Source of the DNA: Achromobacter pestifer
GTDB taxonomy: Bacteria > Pseudomonadota > Gammaproteobacteria > Burkholderiales > Burkholderiaceae_B
Direction: 5' to 3'
DNA: 64,000 nucleotides
NCBI RefSeq assembly: GCF_902859625.1
Contig: NZ_CADIJX010000007.1
Span: 186,001-250,000 of the forward strand
The translations under genes and the position numbers were made by a program. How positions within the stretch are numbered: position 1 is the stretch's first letter; each line of letters begins with the position of its first letter. Below the pieces are notes generated by a model. That model did not search any database. It had not been told where the DNA came from and was given only the letters and a program-made list of their open reading frames with translations. Below are positions 36,522 through 44,934 of this stretch, piece after piece.

Positions 36522-37205
36522 ATGCAGGAACGGGGCACTGTGTTCGTCGTGCAACTTGATGAAATGACGAACAGTAATTTTGTCGCTGCCTTGCGTGAAC
36601 TCCAATGGCAAGTCAGCGAATGCGAGTCGCCGGGCGAACTCCTGGGTCGCCTGCGGACGCAGGATGTCGACGCAATGGTGCTGCGGGGCAAGGGGCGCCA
36701 GGTGCCGCAATTGATCGCGGCACTGCGTCGCGCCGCGCCGGATGCGGCGGTGGTATGGCAGGCGCCTGCGGCGACGGCGCGCGAACGGGCAGATGCCTTC
36801 GATGCCGGGGTGGATGCCTATAGCGCCGTGCGCATGGGGGCGTTGGAATGGGATGCGTTGCTGCGGAATGTGCGCCGGCGGATGCTGCCCCCGGCAACGG
36901 ACGGGCCAGCATGGCGGGTGCTCGCGCAGCAGCGGGTACTGTCGGGGCCCGCGGGGGAATACCTACCGCTGACGGTGACCGAGTGTGCTTTTTTTATCCG
37001 CTTGCTCAATGCGCCCGGCCAATGCTTGCGGCGCGAACGCTTCTTCCCGAGCAATCCGCAGGAGGGGGCGCGTAGCGTGGATGTGTTGGTGTCGCGGCTG
37101 CGCAGCAAGGCTCGCCGCTTTGATATTGAACTGCCGATATTGGCCGTGCGCGGGTGGGGCTACATACTTTTGCAGCATCACCCGGCCATGGCAGAGCAGA
37201 GCTAG
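36522..37205 (+). CDS. OmpR-type winged-helix regulator with degenerate receiver domain
   Basis: 227 residues, with GGGAGG about 9 bp before the ATG. The C-terminal half (about 125-225) is a Trans_reg_C winged helix: [29 protein letters not shown]...[34 protein letters not shown]. The N-terminal half has receiver-like spacing (VFVVQLDE...[11 protein letters not shown]...VVWQAPA...[12 protein letters not shown]) but no Asp at the phosphorylation site (AMVLRG in place of LVLLD) and no acidic pocket. It should work without phosphorylation. No kinase gene is adjacent. Confidence 0.85.
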   Translation: MQERGTVFVVQLDEMTNSNFVAALRELQWQVSECESPGELLGRLRTQDVDAMVLRGKGRQVPQLIAALRRAAPDAAVVWQAPAATARERADAFDAGVDAYSAVRMGALEWDALLRNVRRRMLPPATDGPAWRVLAQQRVLSGPAGEYLPLTVTECAFFIRLLNAPGQCLRRERFFPSNPQEGARSVDVLVSRLRSKARRFDIELPILAVRGWGYILLQHHPAMAEQS

Positions 37206-38338
37206 AGCACGACCAGGTTGTCCCGATGCATCAGCTCGGGCTCGGTCATGCTGCCCAGGATACGGGCTATCTGGGACGACGGCTGGCGCAGGATGCGCCG
37301 CGTGTCCACCGACGAATAGTTGATCAGGCCGCGGGCGCATTCGCGTCCCTGGCTGTCCACGCAGGCCACGACGTCGCCGCGGCCGAATTCACCTTCCACT
37401 TCCGTCACGCCAATGGGCAACAAGCTTTTGCCTTCGCGCAGCAGTGCCTGCACGGCGCCGTCATCCAGCACGACGCGCCCGCGCAGGCGCAGGTGGTCGG
37501 CCAGCCATTGCTTGCGGGCGGACCATACGGGCAGCACGGCGCGCAATTCGCTGCCAATGCACTCGCCCTGGGCCAGGCGTGTCAGTACATTGCGTTCGTG
37601 GCCCGAGGCAATGACGGTGTGCGCGCCGCTGTGCGCCGCGCGCTTGGCCGCCAACACCTTGGTCAGCATGCCGCCCGTGCCGATGCCGCTGCCCGCGCCG
37701 CCGGCCATGGCTTCCAGTGCCGGGTCGCCCGCTTGTGCGTGCGACATGAACTTGGCTTCGGGGTTCTTGCGAGGATCGGAGTCGTACAGGCCACGCTGGT
37801 CGGTCAGGATGATCAGCGTGTCGGCTTCGATCAGATTGGTGACAAGCGCGCCCAGGGTGTCGTTGTCGCCCAGGCGGATTTCGTCGGTGACGACCGTGTC
37901 GTTTTCGTTCACGATCGGCACCACGCCCAGGCGCAGCAGCGCGAACAGCGTGCTGCGCGCGTTCAGGTAGCGGTGGCGGTCGGCCAGGTCTTCGTGCGTC
38001 AGCAGAATCTGCGCGGTGCGCAAGCCGTATTCGGCAAACGCCGCTTCGTAGGCCTGGCACAGGCCCATCTGGCCCACGGCCGCCGCGGCTTGCAATTCGT
38101 GCATGACGGACGGGCGCTTGCGCCAGCCCAGCCGCGCCATGCCTTCAGCGATGGCGCCGCTGGAGACCAGCACGATCTGCTTGCCCTGCTTGTGCAGGGC
38201 GGCGATCTGCGCGGCCCAGTGCGCGACCGCGGCGCGGTCCAGGCCTCGGCCTTCGTTGGTGACCAGCGACGAGCCGACTTTGGCGACAAGACGCTGGGCG
38301 TGGGTGACGACGGATACGGCGGGTGATTCAGCAGACAT
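37202..38338 (-). CDS. proB: Glutamate 5-kinase
   Basis: First enzyme of proline synthesis, phosphorylating glutamate. 378 residues: amino-acid kinase domain ([48 protein letters not shown]-like [33 protein letters not shown]) then a C-terminal PUA domain ([38 protein letters not shown]). It follows obgE by 57 bp, the conserved obgE-proB order. Its stop overlaps the convergent regulator gene by 4 bp. Confidence 0.97.
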   Translation of the reverse strand: MSAESPAVSVVTHAQRLVAKVGSSLVTNEGRGLDRAAVAHWAAQIAALHKQGKQIVLVSSGAIAEGMARLGWRKRPSVMHELQAAAAVGQMGLCQAYEAAFAEYGLRTAQILLTHEDLADRHRYLNARSTLFALLRLGVVPIVNENDTVVTDEIRLGDNDTLGALVTNLIEADTLIILTDQRGLYDSDPRKNPEAKFMSHAQAGDPALEAMAGGAGSGIGTGGMLTKVLAAKRAAHSGAHTVIASGHERNVLTRLAQGECIGSELRAVLPVWSARKQWLADHLRLRGRVVLDDGAVQALLREGKSLLPIGVTEVEGEFGRGDVVACVDSQGRECARGLINYSSVDTRRILRQPSSQIARILGSMTEPELMHRDNLVVL

Positions 38339-38395
38339 GATGGAGGCCGGCTGCGGCGCGAAAAAAGGCGTAATCGTAAGGACTGCGATTATGGC

Positions 38396-39571
<1,176 letters not shown>

Positions 39572-39627
39572 TCAGGCGGGTGCCGCCAGGAGGCAAGGAC
39601 GAGCTTACTCGTCCTGTTGCCTTAAAA

Positions 39628-39660
39628 CAAAAAAGCCCTGCCGCATGCGACAGGGCTTTT
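39628..39660 (-). terminator. Terminator between rpmA and obgE
   Basis: The stem AAAAGCCCTG / CAGGGCTTTT (about 39631-39640 with 39651-39660) around CCGCATGCGA is followed on the minus strand by a T-run (the A-tract at 39628-39634). It should end most rplU-rpmA transcripts, with obgE expressed by read-through or its own promoter. Confidence 0.88.
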
Positions 39661-39722
39661 GCCGTTCGAGAACGCGGCGAACCGCGTTACTGACCGAGCG
39701 AGTCCGTTGACTCGCTAACCGA

Positions 39723-39983
39723 TTACTCGGCAGCGATGATCGAAACGGTCTGCTTGTTCAATGCGCCCTTGAAGCCGAATTGAACCTTGCCGTCGATCAG
39801 AGCGAACAGGGTGTGGTCCTTGCCCATGCCGACGTTCACGCCAGCGTGGAAGCGAGTACCGCGCTGACGCACGATGATCGAACCAGCGGGAATCAATTCA
39901 CCGCCGAAAGTCTTGACGCCCAGACGCTTTGATTCTGAGTCGCGTCCGTTTCGCGTAGAGCCGCCGCCCTTTTTCTGTGCCAT
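39723..39983 (-). CDS. rpmA: 50S ribosomal protein L27
   Basis: 86 residues, opening [29 protein letters not shown] with the conserved flexible N-terminal tail that reaches the peptidyl-transferase centre. Normal length. 34 bp after rplU. Confidence 0.98.
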   Translation of the reverse strand: MAQKKGGGSTRNGRDSESKRLGVKTFGGELIPAGSIIVRQRGTRFHAGVNVGMGKDHTLFALIDGKVQFGFKGALNKQTVSIIAAE

Positions 39984-40017
39984 GTTTAGCTCCTGCTAAG
40001 TGGTACCGAGTCGCTTC

Positions 40018-40329
40018 TTAAGCCGTGATGGCTTCGATGCGGATTTCGGTGTAGTTCTGACGGTGGCCCTGACGCTTCTGATAGTGCTTGCGACGGCGCA
40101 TCTTGAAGATCTTGACCTTGTCGTGGCGGCCTTGCGCAAGAACCGTTGCCTTGACCACAGCGCCGGAGACGAGGGGCGTGCCAACTTTCAGTTGGTCGCC
40201 TTCGCCCACGGACAGCACTTGGTCCAGGGTGATTTCTTGCCCAATGTCTGCCGGTATCTGTTCTATCTTGAGTTTTTCGCCAGCGGCAACGCGATACTGC
40301 TTGCCACCGGTTTTTACGACCGCGTACAT
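40018..40329 (-). CDS. rplU: 50S ribosomal protein L21
   Basis: 103 residues, starting [25 protein letters not shown] and ending [15 protein letters not shown], both highly conserved. First gene of rplU-rpmA. Its promoter lies about 200 bp upstream, leaving a long leader. Confidence 0.98.
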   Translation of the reverse strand: MYAVVKTGGKQYRVAAGEKLKIEQIPADIGQEITLDQVLSVGEGDQLKVGTPLVSGAVVKATVLAQGRHDKVKIFKMRRRKHYQKRQGHRQNYTEIRIEAITA

Positions 40330-40529
40330 GGGGTGTTCCTTAAATAGGTAAATGGGCTTGTCTGCGCTGCCCGCCCTGCTGGGCGAGATTGCCGCTCTGG
40401 GAAAGGCTTCCGGCTGAAGGGAAGGTTTCCTGTTGCCCTATGAACGACCCCTAAGGGCTGCCCAGATGGCTTCAGAGGGTTGACGCAAACACAACCGACG
40501 TAATTCGGGCATTGCTGACCGAATCTGGG

Positions 40530-40558
40530 ATATTAGCGCGGGACTTTTGGAAAGTCAA
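40530..40558 (-). promoter_or_regulatory. Strong sigma-70-type promoter of rplU-rpmA
   Basis: On the minus strand TTGACT (40558-40553) and TAATAT (40535-40530) are separated by exactly 17 bp, close to consensus. Transcription would begin near 40523, giving an untranslated leader of about 190 nt before rplU. The leader contains a GC-rich stem near 40360-40392. Confidence 0.85.
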
Positions 40559-40636
40559 AAAGGGCTTGCAAAGTAAGGGCTTAGGTGTGGCGCGCAGGCT
40601 TCAACCGGGCGTCATGGGGGAGTCAGCCCCCCGCTT

Positions 40637-41398
40637 TCAGCCCGGCGGCGCCACCACGCGCCGGGCAATGGTCTGGGCCACCAGGCGGATGCTTGCCATG
40701 ATGTCGCGCCGATGCGCGTCGTCCAGCCGATCCGTAGGGATCGACGTGCTGACCGCCACCCGCTTGCCCAAGGGCGTCACGCCAACGTAAGCCGCATAAC
40801 AGACCAGACCGGTCGCCATTTCTTCCAGATCCTGGCCCAGCCCTGTCTGGCGCACTTGCGCCAGTTCGTGGAAAAGTGCCTCGGGGGTAGCCAGCGTGCG
40901 GTCGGTGACGCGCGGCAGCGCCGGGGGAATGCAGGCGGCCAGGGCGTCGGGTTCCAGGCTGGCCAGGAGCACTTTGCCCAAGGCGCAGGCGTGCGCGGGC
41001 AGTCGCATGCCCAGGTCCGATACCAGCCGCACCGGGCGGCGGGCGTCTTCTCGGGCCAGATAGACCACGTCGAACCCGTCCAGCACCGCCAGTTGCACCA
41101 CTTCATTGCAGCGGGCGACGAAGTCGCTGGCGGCATCGTGGAAGGCGGCCTGTAGGCCATCGTGGCGCAGGTAGGTGAAACCCAATGCCATCAATTCGAT
41201 GCCGACGATGTAGCCGCCATCCTTGCGTTCGATCCAGCGGCGTTGCTCCAGGCAGTCCAGCAGCAGGTAAAGCGTGCTCTTGGCGAGCTTGCAGGCCTGC
41301 GCCAGTTCTGCCGCCTTCACGGGGGTGCGTCGGCTGGCGAGCACCCGCAGGATTTCATGCGTGCGCCGGATGGCGGGGACGTCGTATTCGGTGGCCAT
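40637..41398 (-). CDS. IclR-family transcriptional regulator
   Basis: 253 residues: winged HTH (VPAIRRTHEILRVLASRRTPVKAAELAQACKLAKSTLYLLLDCLEQRRWIERKDGGYIVG) and the IclR effector domain (VYLAREDARRPVRLVSDLGMRLPAHACALGKVLLASL...VGVTPLGKRVAVSTSIPTDRLDDAHRRDIMASI). Divergent from the fumarylacetoacetate-hydrolase-like gene, which it probably controls together with itself through repeats in the 115-bp gap. Confidence 0.93.
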   Translation of the reverse strand: MATEYDVPAIRRTHEILRVLASRRTPVKAAELAQACKLAKSTLYLLLDCLEQRRWIERKDGGYIVGIELMALGFTYLRHDGLQAAFHDAASDFVARCNEVVQLAVLDGFDVVYLAREDARRPVRLVSDLGMRLPAHACALGKVLLASLEPDALAACIPPALPRVTDRTLATPEALFHELAQVRQTGLGQDLEEMATGLVCYAAYVGVTPLGKRVAVSTSIPTDRLDDAHRRDIMASIRLVAQTIARRVVAPPG

Positions 41399-41410
41399 TG
41401 CCGTCTATTT

Positions 41411-41444
41411 TCCAACATGTTGGAATCGAATTCATAATGTTGGA
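41411..41444. promoter_or_regulatory. Candidate IclR operator
   Basis: A perfect 14-bp palindrome TCCAACATGTTGGA (41411-41424) is followed by another ATGTTGGA (41437-41444). The two ATGTTGGA copies start exactly 20 bp apart, two helical turns, consistent with cooperative dimer binding on one DNA face. Confidence 0.65.
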
Positions 41445-41513
41445 CATGATAAATGAAGTCTCCTAGACTCGTTGCTCCTGATGGAATGCCGGGCATAGAA
41501 CGTGGAGACAACA

Positions 41514-42668
41514 ATGAACGACAAGAACATACTGCCCAGCGACTTGGCGCGGGCGCTGCTGGTGGGCCGGGTATGGCGGCCTGCGCCGGTCGACGGTCCC
41601 AGCGTGGTGGTGGTGCGCCATGGCGAGGTCTTCGACATCACCGCCGTGACGCCCACCGTGTCGGACTTGCTGGACCGTCCTGATCGCGTGGCGCTGGCGC
41701 AAAGCGCTGCCGGGGAATCGTTGGGTGACGTGCGCGCCCTGATGGCCGCCACGCTGCAAGGCGATGACGGGCCGCGCCTCTTGGCCCCTTGCGACCTGCA
41801 ACCCGTCAAGGCGGCCGGCGTGACCTTCGCCATCAGCCTGCTGGAACGCATGATCGAAGAAGAGGCGGGTGGCGACGCCAGCCGCGCGGATGACATCCGG
41901 GTGCGGATGCAGGCGCTGATCGGTTCGGACCTGTCGCGCTTGCGTCCCGGCTCGCCAGAGGCCGCAAAGTTGAAGGCCGGGATGGTTGAGCGGGGCCAGT
42001 GGTCACAGTACCTGGAAGTGGGCATCGGCCCCGACGCCGAGATCTTCTCCAAGACGCCCGCCATGGCGTCAGTGGGTTTTGGCGCTCAGATCGGCGTACT
42101 GCCCGAATCCCAGTGGAACAACCCCGAACCGGAAATCGTGCTGGCGGTGGACAGCCGGGGCGACGTCGTGGGTGCCACCCTGGGCAACGACGTCAACCTG
42201 CGCGACATCGAAGGCCGTAGCGCCTTGCTGCTGACCAAGGCTAAGGACAACAACGGGTCTTGTGCCATCGGCCCCTTCATCCGCCTGTTCGACGACAGCT
42301 TCAACATGGACAGCGTGCGCCAGGCCGATGTGTCGTTGCGGATCGAAGGCGCGGACGGTTTTCAGCTGGATGGCGTGAGCCACATGCGCGAAATCAGCCG
42401 TGATCCCCTGGATCTGGTGCGTCAGGCGTGCGGCGCGCACCACCAGTATCCCGACGGCTTCATGCTGTTCCTGGGCACGATGTTCTCGCCCAGCCAGGAC
42501 CGCATGGGCCCTGGCACCGGCTTCACGCACAAACTGGGCGATCGCGTCGTGATTGCATCCGAACGCATCGGTGCGCTGGTCAATGAAGTGCGCTTGTCCA
42601 CCGAAATCGCGCCCTGGACCTTTGGCGTGCGGGCGCTGTACGCCAACCTGGCCAAGCGCGGTCTGTAG
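41514..42668 (+). CDS. Fumarylacetoacetate hydrolase-family protein
   Basis: 384 residues from the ATG at 41514, which has GGAG upstream; the GTG at 41502 is less likely. The C-terminal FAH domain shows the metal-binding pattern EPEIVLAVDSRGDVVGATLGNDVNLRDIEGRSALLLTKAKDNNGSCAIGPFIRLFD. A less conserved N-terminal half of about 190 residues fits the longer FAH subgroup (2-keto-3-deoxyarabonate or L-fuconate-type dehydratases and hydrolases). The exact reaction cannot be told. Probably regulated by the divergent IclR gene. Confidence 0.85.
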   Translation: MNDKNILPSDLARALLVGRVWRPAPVDGPSVVVVRHGEVFDITAVTPTVSDLLDRPDRVALAQSAAGESLGDVRALMAATLQGDDGPRLLAPCDLQPVKAAGVTFAISLLERMIEEEAGGDASRADDIRVRMQALIGSDLSRLRPGSPEAAKLKAGMVERGQWSQYLEVGIGPDAEIFSKTPAMASVGFGAQIGVLPESQWNNPEPEIVLAVDSRGDVVGATLGNDVNLRDIEGRSALLLTKAKDNNGSCAIGPFIRLFDDSFNMDSVRQADVSLRIEGADGFQLDGVSHMREISRDPLDLVRQACGAHHQYPDGFMLFLGTMFSPSQDRMGPGTGFTHKLGDRVVIASERIGALVNEVRLSTEIAPWTFGVRALYANLAKRGL

Positions 42669-42730
42669 AAACGGGCAGATCGGTGGCGTGAGGGGGGGCG
42701 GGCGCGCTGTCGGCCCCCCGTAACACCCCG

Positions 42731-42736
42731 TATAAT
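42731..42736 (+). promoter_or_regulatory. Likely -10 box of ispB
   Basis: TATAAT lies 52 bp before the ATG at 42788 in a GC-rich gap. No good -35 hexamer is seen 17 bp upstream. Confidence 0.5.
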
Positions 42737-42787
42737 CGCTGGTCGAATCCCCCGCCGTTGCCGGTGGGCCCAGCGGTAAGAGCCCCC

Positions 42788-43783
42788 ATGCGGCTCGTTT
42801 CACTTGTCGGATACGTCTTGAATCTCCCCGCGCTTATTGCCCCCATTGCTGACGATATGAAGGCTGTCGACGCGGTTATCCGCGAGCGGCTGAATTCTGA
42901 TGTGGTTCTGATCCGCACCATTGGCGACTACATCATTGGCGCGGGCGGCAAGCGCATGCGCCCGGCCATGGTGCTGATGGTGGCGCGCGCCCTGGGCTAT
43001 GAAGGGACGCATCATCAACTGCTGGCTGCCGTGGTGGAATTCATCCACACGGCCACCTTGCTGCACGATGACGTGGTGGACGAGTCCGACCTGCGCCGTG
43101 GCCGCGAGACCGCCAATGCCGTCTTCGGCAACGCCGCCAGCGTGCTGGTGGGCGATTACCTGTATTCCCGTTCGTTCGAGATGATGGTCGAGGCTGACTC
43201 GATGCGCATCATGAGCATCCTGTCCGAAGCCACCACGGTGATCGCCGAAGGCGAGGTGCTGCAACTCTTGAACGTGCACGACCCGGACGTGTCGCAAGAG
43301 CGTTACCTGCAAGTGGTGCGCTACAAGACCGCCAAACTGTTTGAAGCGGCCGCCCAGGTGGGCGCCGTGCTGGCAGGCGCCACGCCCGAGCAGGAAGCCG
43401 CCGCCGCGGCCTATGGCCGCCACGTTGGCACCGCCTTCCAATTGGTGGACGACGTGCTGGACTACAGCGGCGACGCCACCGCGTTGGGCAAGAACGTGGG
43501 CGATGACCTGCGCGAAGGCAAGCCGACCTTGCCATTGATCCGCGTGATGGAAGTGGGCACCCCGGAACAGCAGCAACTGATCCGCGACGCCATCAAGACC
43601 GGCGACGCCGACTTCGCCGCCGTGGCCGCCGCCATCCAGGCGACGGACGCGCTGGAACACGCCCGCCAAGCCGCTGTGGCTGAAGCCGATCGTGCCCGCG
43701 AAGCCCTGTCCGGTTACCCCGTTTCGCCTTTCCTGAATTCTCTGCTAGAATTCTGCGCTTTCGCGGTGAATAGAGATCGCTGA
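42788..43783 (+). CDS. ispB: Octaprenyl diphosphate synthase (trans polyprenyl synthetase)
   Basis: Makes the side chain of ubiquinone. Taking the ATG at 42788 gives 331 residues; a TTG at 42818 (LNLPALIAPIADDMKAV) would give 321 and aligns well with relatives. Motifs: GGKRMRP, first aspartate-rich motif LLHDDVVDESDLRRGRETAN, and second LVDDVLDYSGD. ispB is normally next to and divergent from rplU; here the IclR/FAH pair lies between them. Confidence 0.95.
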   Translation: MRLVSLVGYVLNLPALIAPIADDMKAVDAVIRERLNSDVVLIRTIGDYIIGAGGKRMRPAMVLMVARALGYEGTHHQLLAAVVEFIHTATLLHDDVVDESDLRRGRETANAVFGNAASVLVGDYLYSRSFEMMVEADSMRIMSILSEATTVIAEGEVLQLLNVHDPDVSQERYLQVVRYKTAKLFEAAAQVGAVLAGATPEQEAAAAAYGRHVGTAFQLVDDVLDYSGDATALGKNVGDDLREGKPTLPLIRVMEVGTPEQQQLIRDAIKTGDADFAAVAAAIQATDALEHARQAAVAEADRAREALSGYPVSPFLNSLLEFCAFAVNRDR

Positions 43784-44027
43784 GCGGAAAACCTCAAGTT
43801 GGTTTTGAGAAGATGGGTTGAAAAATCCGGGGGTTAAAACCCTGGGATTAAAAACCAACCCCGGGACTAAAAGCCCGATTTTCAAAAAAACTGAATTTAG
43901 GTTCTAATAGCGGTCGCTGTTGATCAGCGAAGATGTTTGGTTGCACTGAGCGTAGCCGAGCAAGTAAGTGGAGCAGCAATGTTCCAGATAGTGAGGGCCT
44001 TGCTAGGAAAGAAGGCTCAATAAGACT
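43784..44027 (+). other. AT-rich gap between ispB and tRNA-Pro
   Basis: No open frame is supported. Three small GGG-(A/T-rich)-CCC stem-like motifs lie in a row at about 43828-43877 (GGGTTAAAACCC, GGGATTAAAAACC, GGGACTAAAAGCCC). The tRNA promoter should lie in the last 60 bp, but I cannot pick a clear hexamer pair. Confidence 0.5.
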
Positions 44028-44105
<78 letters not shown>

Positions 44106-44151
44106 TTGATGTGGTCGAATTTTTGAAAGTGTTTCCCGACACTTTTAGCTA

Positions 44152-44188
44152 GAAGCCGGTATCGCGCAAGCGGGCCGGCTTTTTTGCG
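44152..44188 (+). terminator. Terminator after tRNA-Pro
   Basis: The stem AAGCCGG / CCGGCTT around a short GC-rich loop is followed by a run of six T, about 50 bp after the tRNA. Confidence 0.85.
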
Positions 44189-44362
44189 TTTGGGCTCGTG
44201 GAATGCACGGCATCCATGAGCTGTCGCCAGGCATGCAGTCACTCGTTCAGGCAGCACGAAGCGTCCGCGGCTTTTCTTGTATGAGCGTGCGAAGTTTGCG
44301 GCGCTTGGCGGTCAGGAAGACTTGGTTTATTTTCGTACCCTCTTCCTTACCGGAGCCATGCC

Positions 44363-44788
44363 ATGGCTGAAAAGAAGACCGATGCCAAACCAGCGCTGCT
44401 GTCTGGCGGCAATCCGCAAATTCCGAAAGGGGAAGGCGATGGTCCTGTGCAGGCCTATATCGCGGCGATGCCAGGCTGGAAACGGGATTTAGGCCAGCGC
44501 CTGGATGCGCTTGTCGTGCAGGCGGTTCCCAATGTGCACAAGGCCGTCAAATGGAATTCGCCGCTGTACGGGCTGGAAGGCGAGGGCTGGTTTCTTAGCC
44601 TGCATTGCTTCACCAAGTACGTCAAAGTCGCGTTCTTCCGTGGCTTGTCGTTGCAGCCCGTGCCGCCCGGAGCGTCCAAGAGCCAGGACACACGCTATCT
44701 GGATATTCGCGAAGACGATGTGCTGGACGAGGCGCAATTCAGCGATTGGGTCAGGCAGGCCAGTAAATTGCCGGGTGAGCGGATGTGA
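44363..44788 (+). CDS. DUF1801 family protein
   Basis: 141 residues: QAYIAAMPGWKRDLGQRLDALVVQAVPNVHKAVKWNSPLYGLEGEGWFLSLHCFTKYVKVAFFRGLSLQPVPPGASKSQDTRYLDIREDDVLDEAQFSDWVRQASKLPG matches the DUF1801 fold (YdhG-like). It is cytoplasmic and single-domain with no known enzymatic activity. It stands alone between tRNA-Pro and the phoX terminator. Confidence 0.85.
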   Translation: MAEKKTDAKPALLSGGNPQIPKGEGDGPVQAYIAAMPGWKRDLGQRLDALVVQAVPNVHKAVKWNSPLYGLEGEGWFLSLHCFTKYVKVAFFRGLSLQPVPPGASKSQDTRYLDIREDDVLDEAQFSDWVRQASKLPGERM

Positions 44789-44797
44789 CCCGTGACG

Positions 44798-44876
44798 AAA
44801 AAAGCCACCTTGTGAACTGACCCCAAGGTTGGAACGTTGTCCAACTTCTTGGGGTGAGTTCATTGCGGTGGCTTTT
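44798..44876. terminator. Long nested palindrome, bidirectional terminator; resembles joined IS ends
   Basis: The outer stem AAAAGCCACC / GGTGGCTTTT and the inner arms TGAACTGACCCCAAG / CTTGGGGTGAGTTCA fold over a TTGGA/TCCAA tip. T-runs on both strands suit termination of the convergent DUF1801 and phoX genes. The inner arms look like the two ends of an IS3-type element brought together without a transposase. Confidence 0.75.
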
Positions 44877-44934
44877 CCCTGTTTTGCACGAGCCGCAGCG
44901 ATTCAATACCGACTGCCAGCTCAATCAAATCCGA

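Noticed and set aside
35993-37205. Prophage remnant around the XRE regulator
   Set aside because: No integrase, structural genes or attachment repeats; neighbours are housekeeping genes (proB, thiC).
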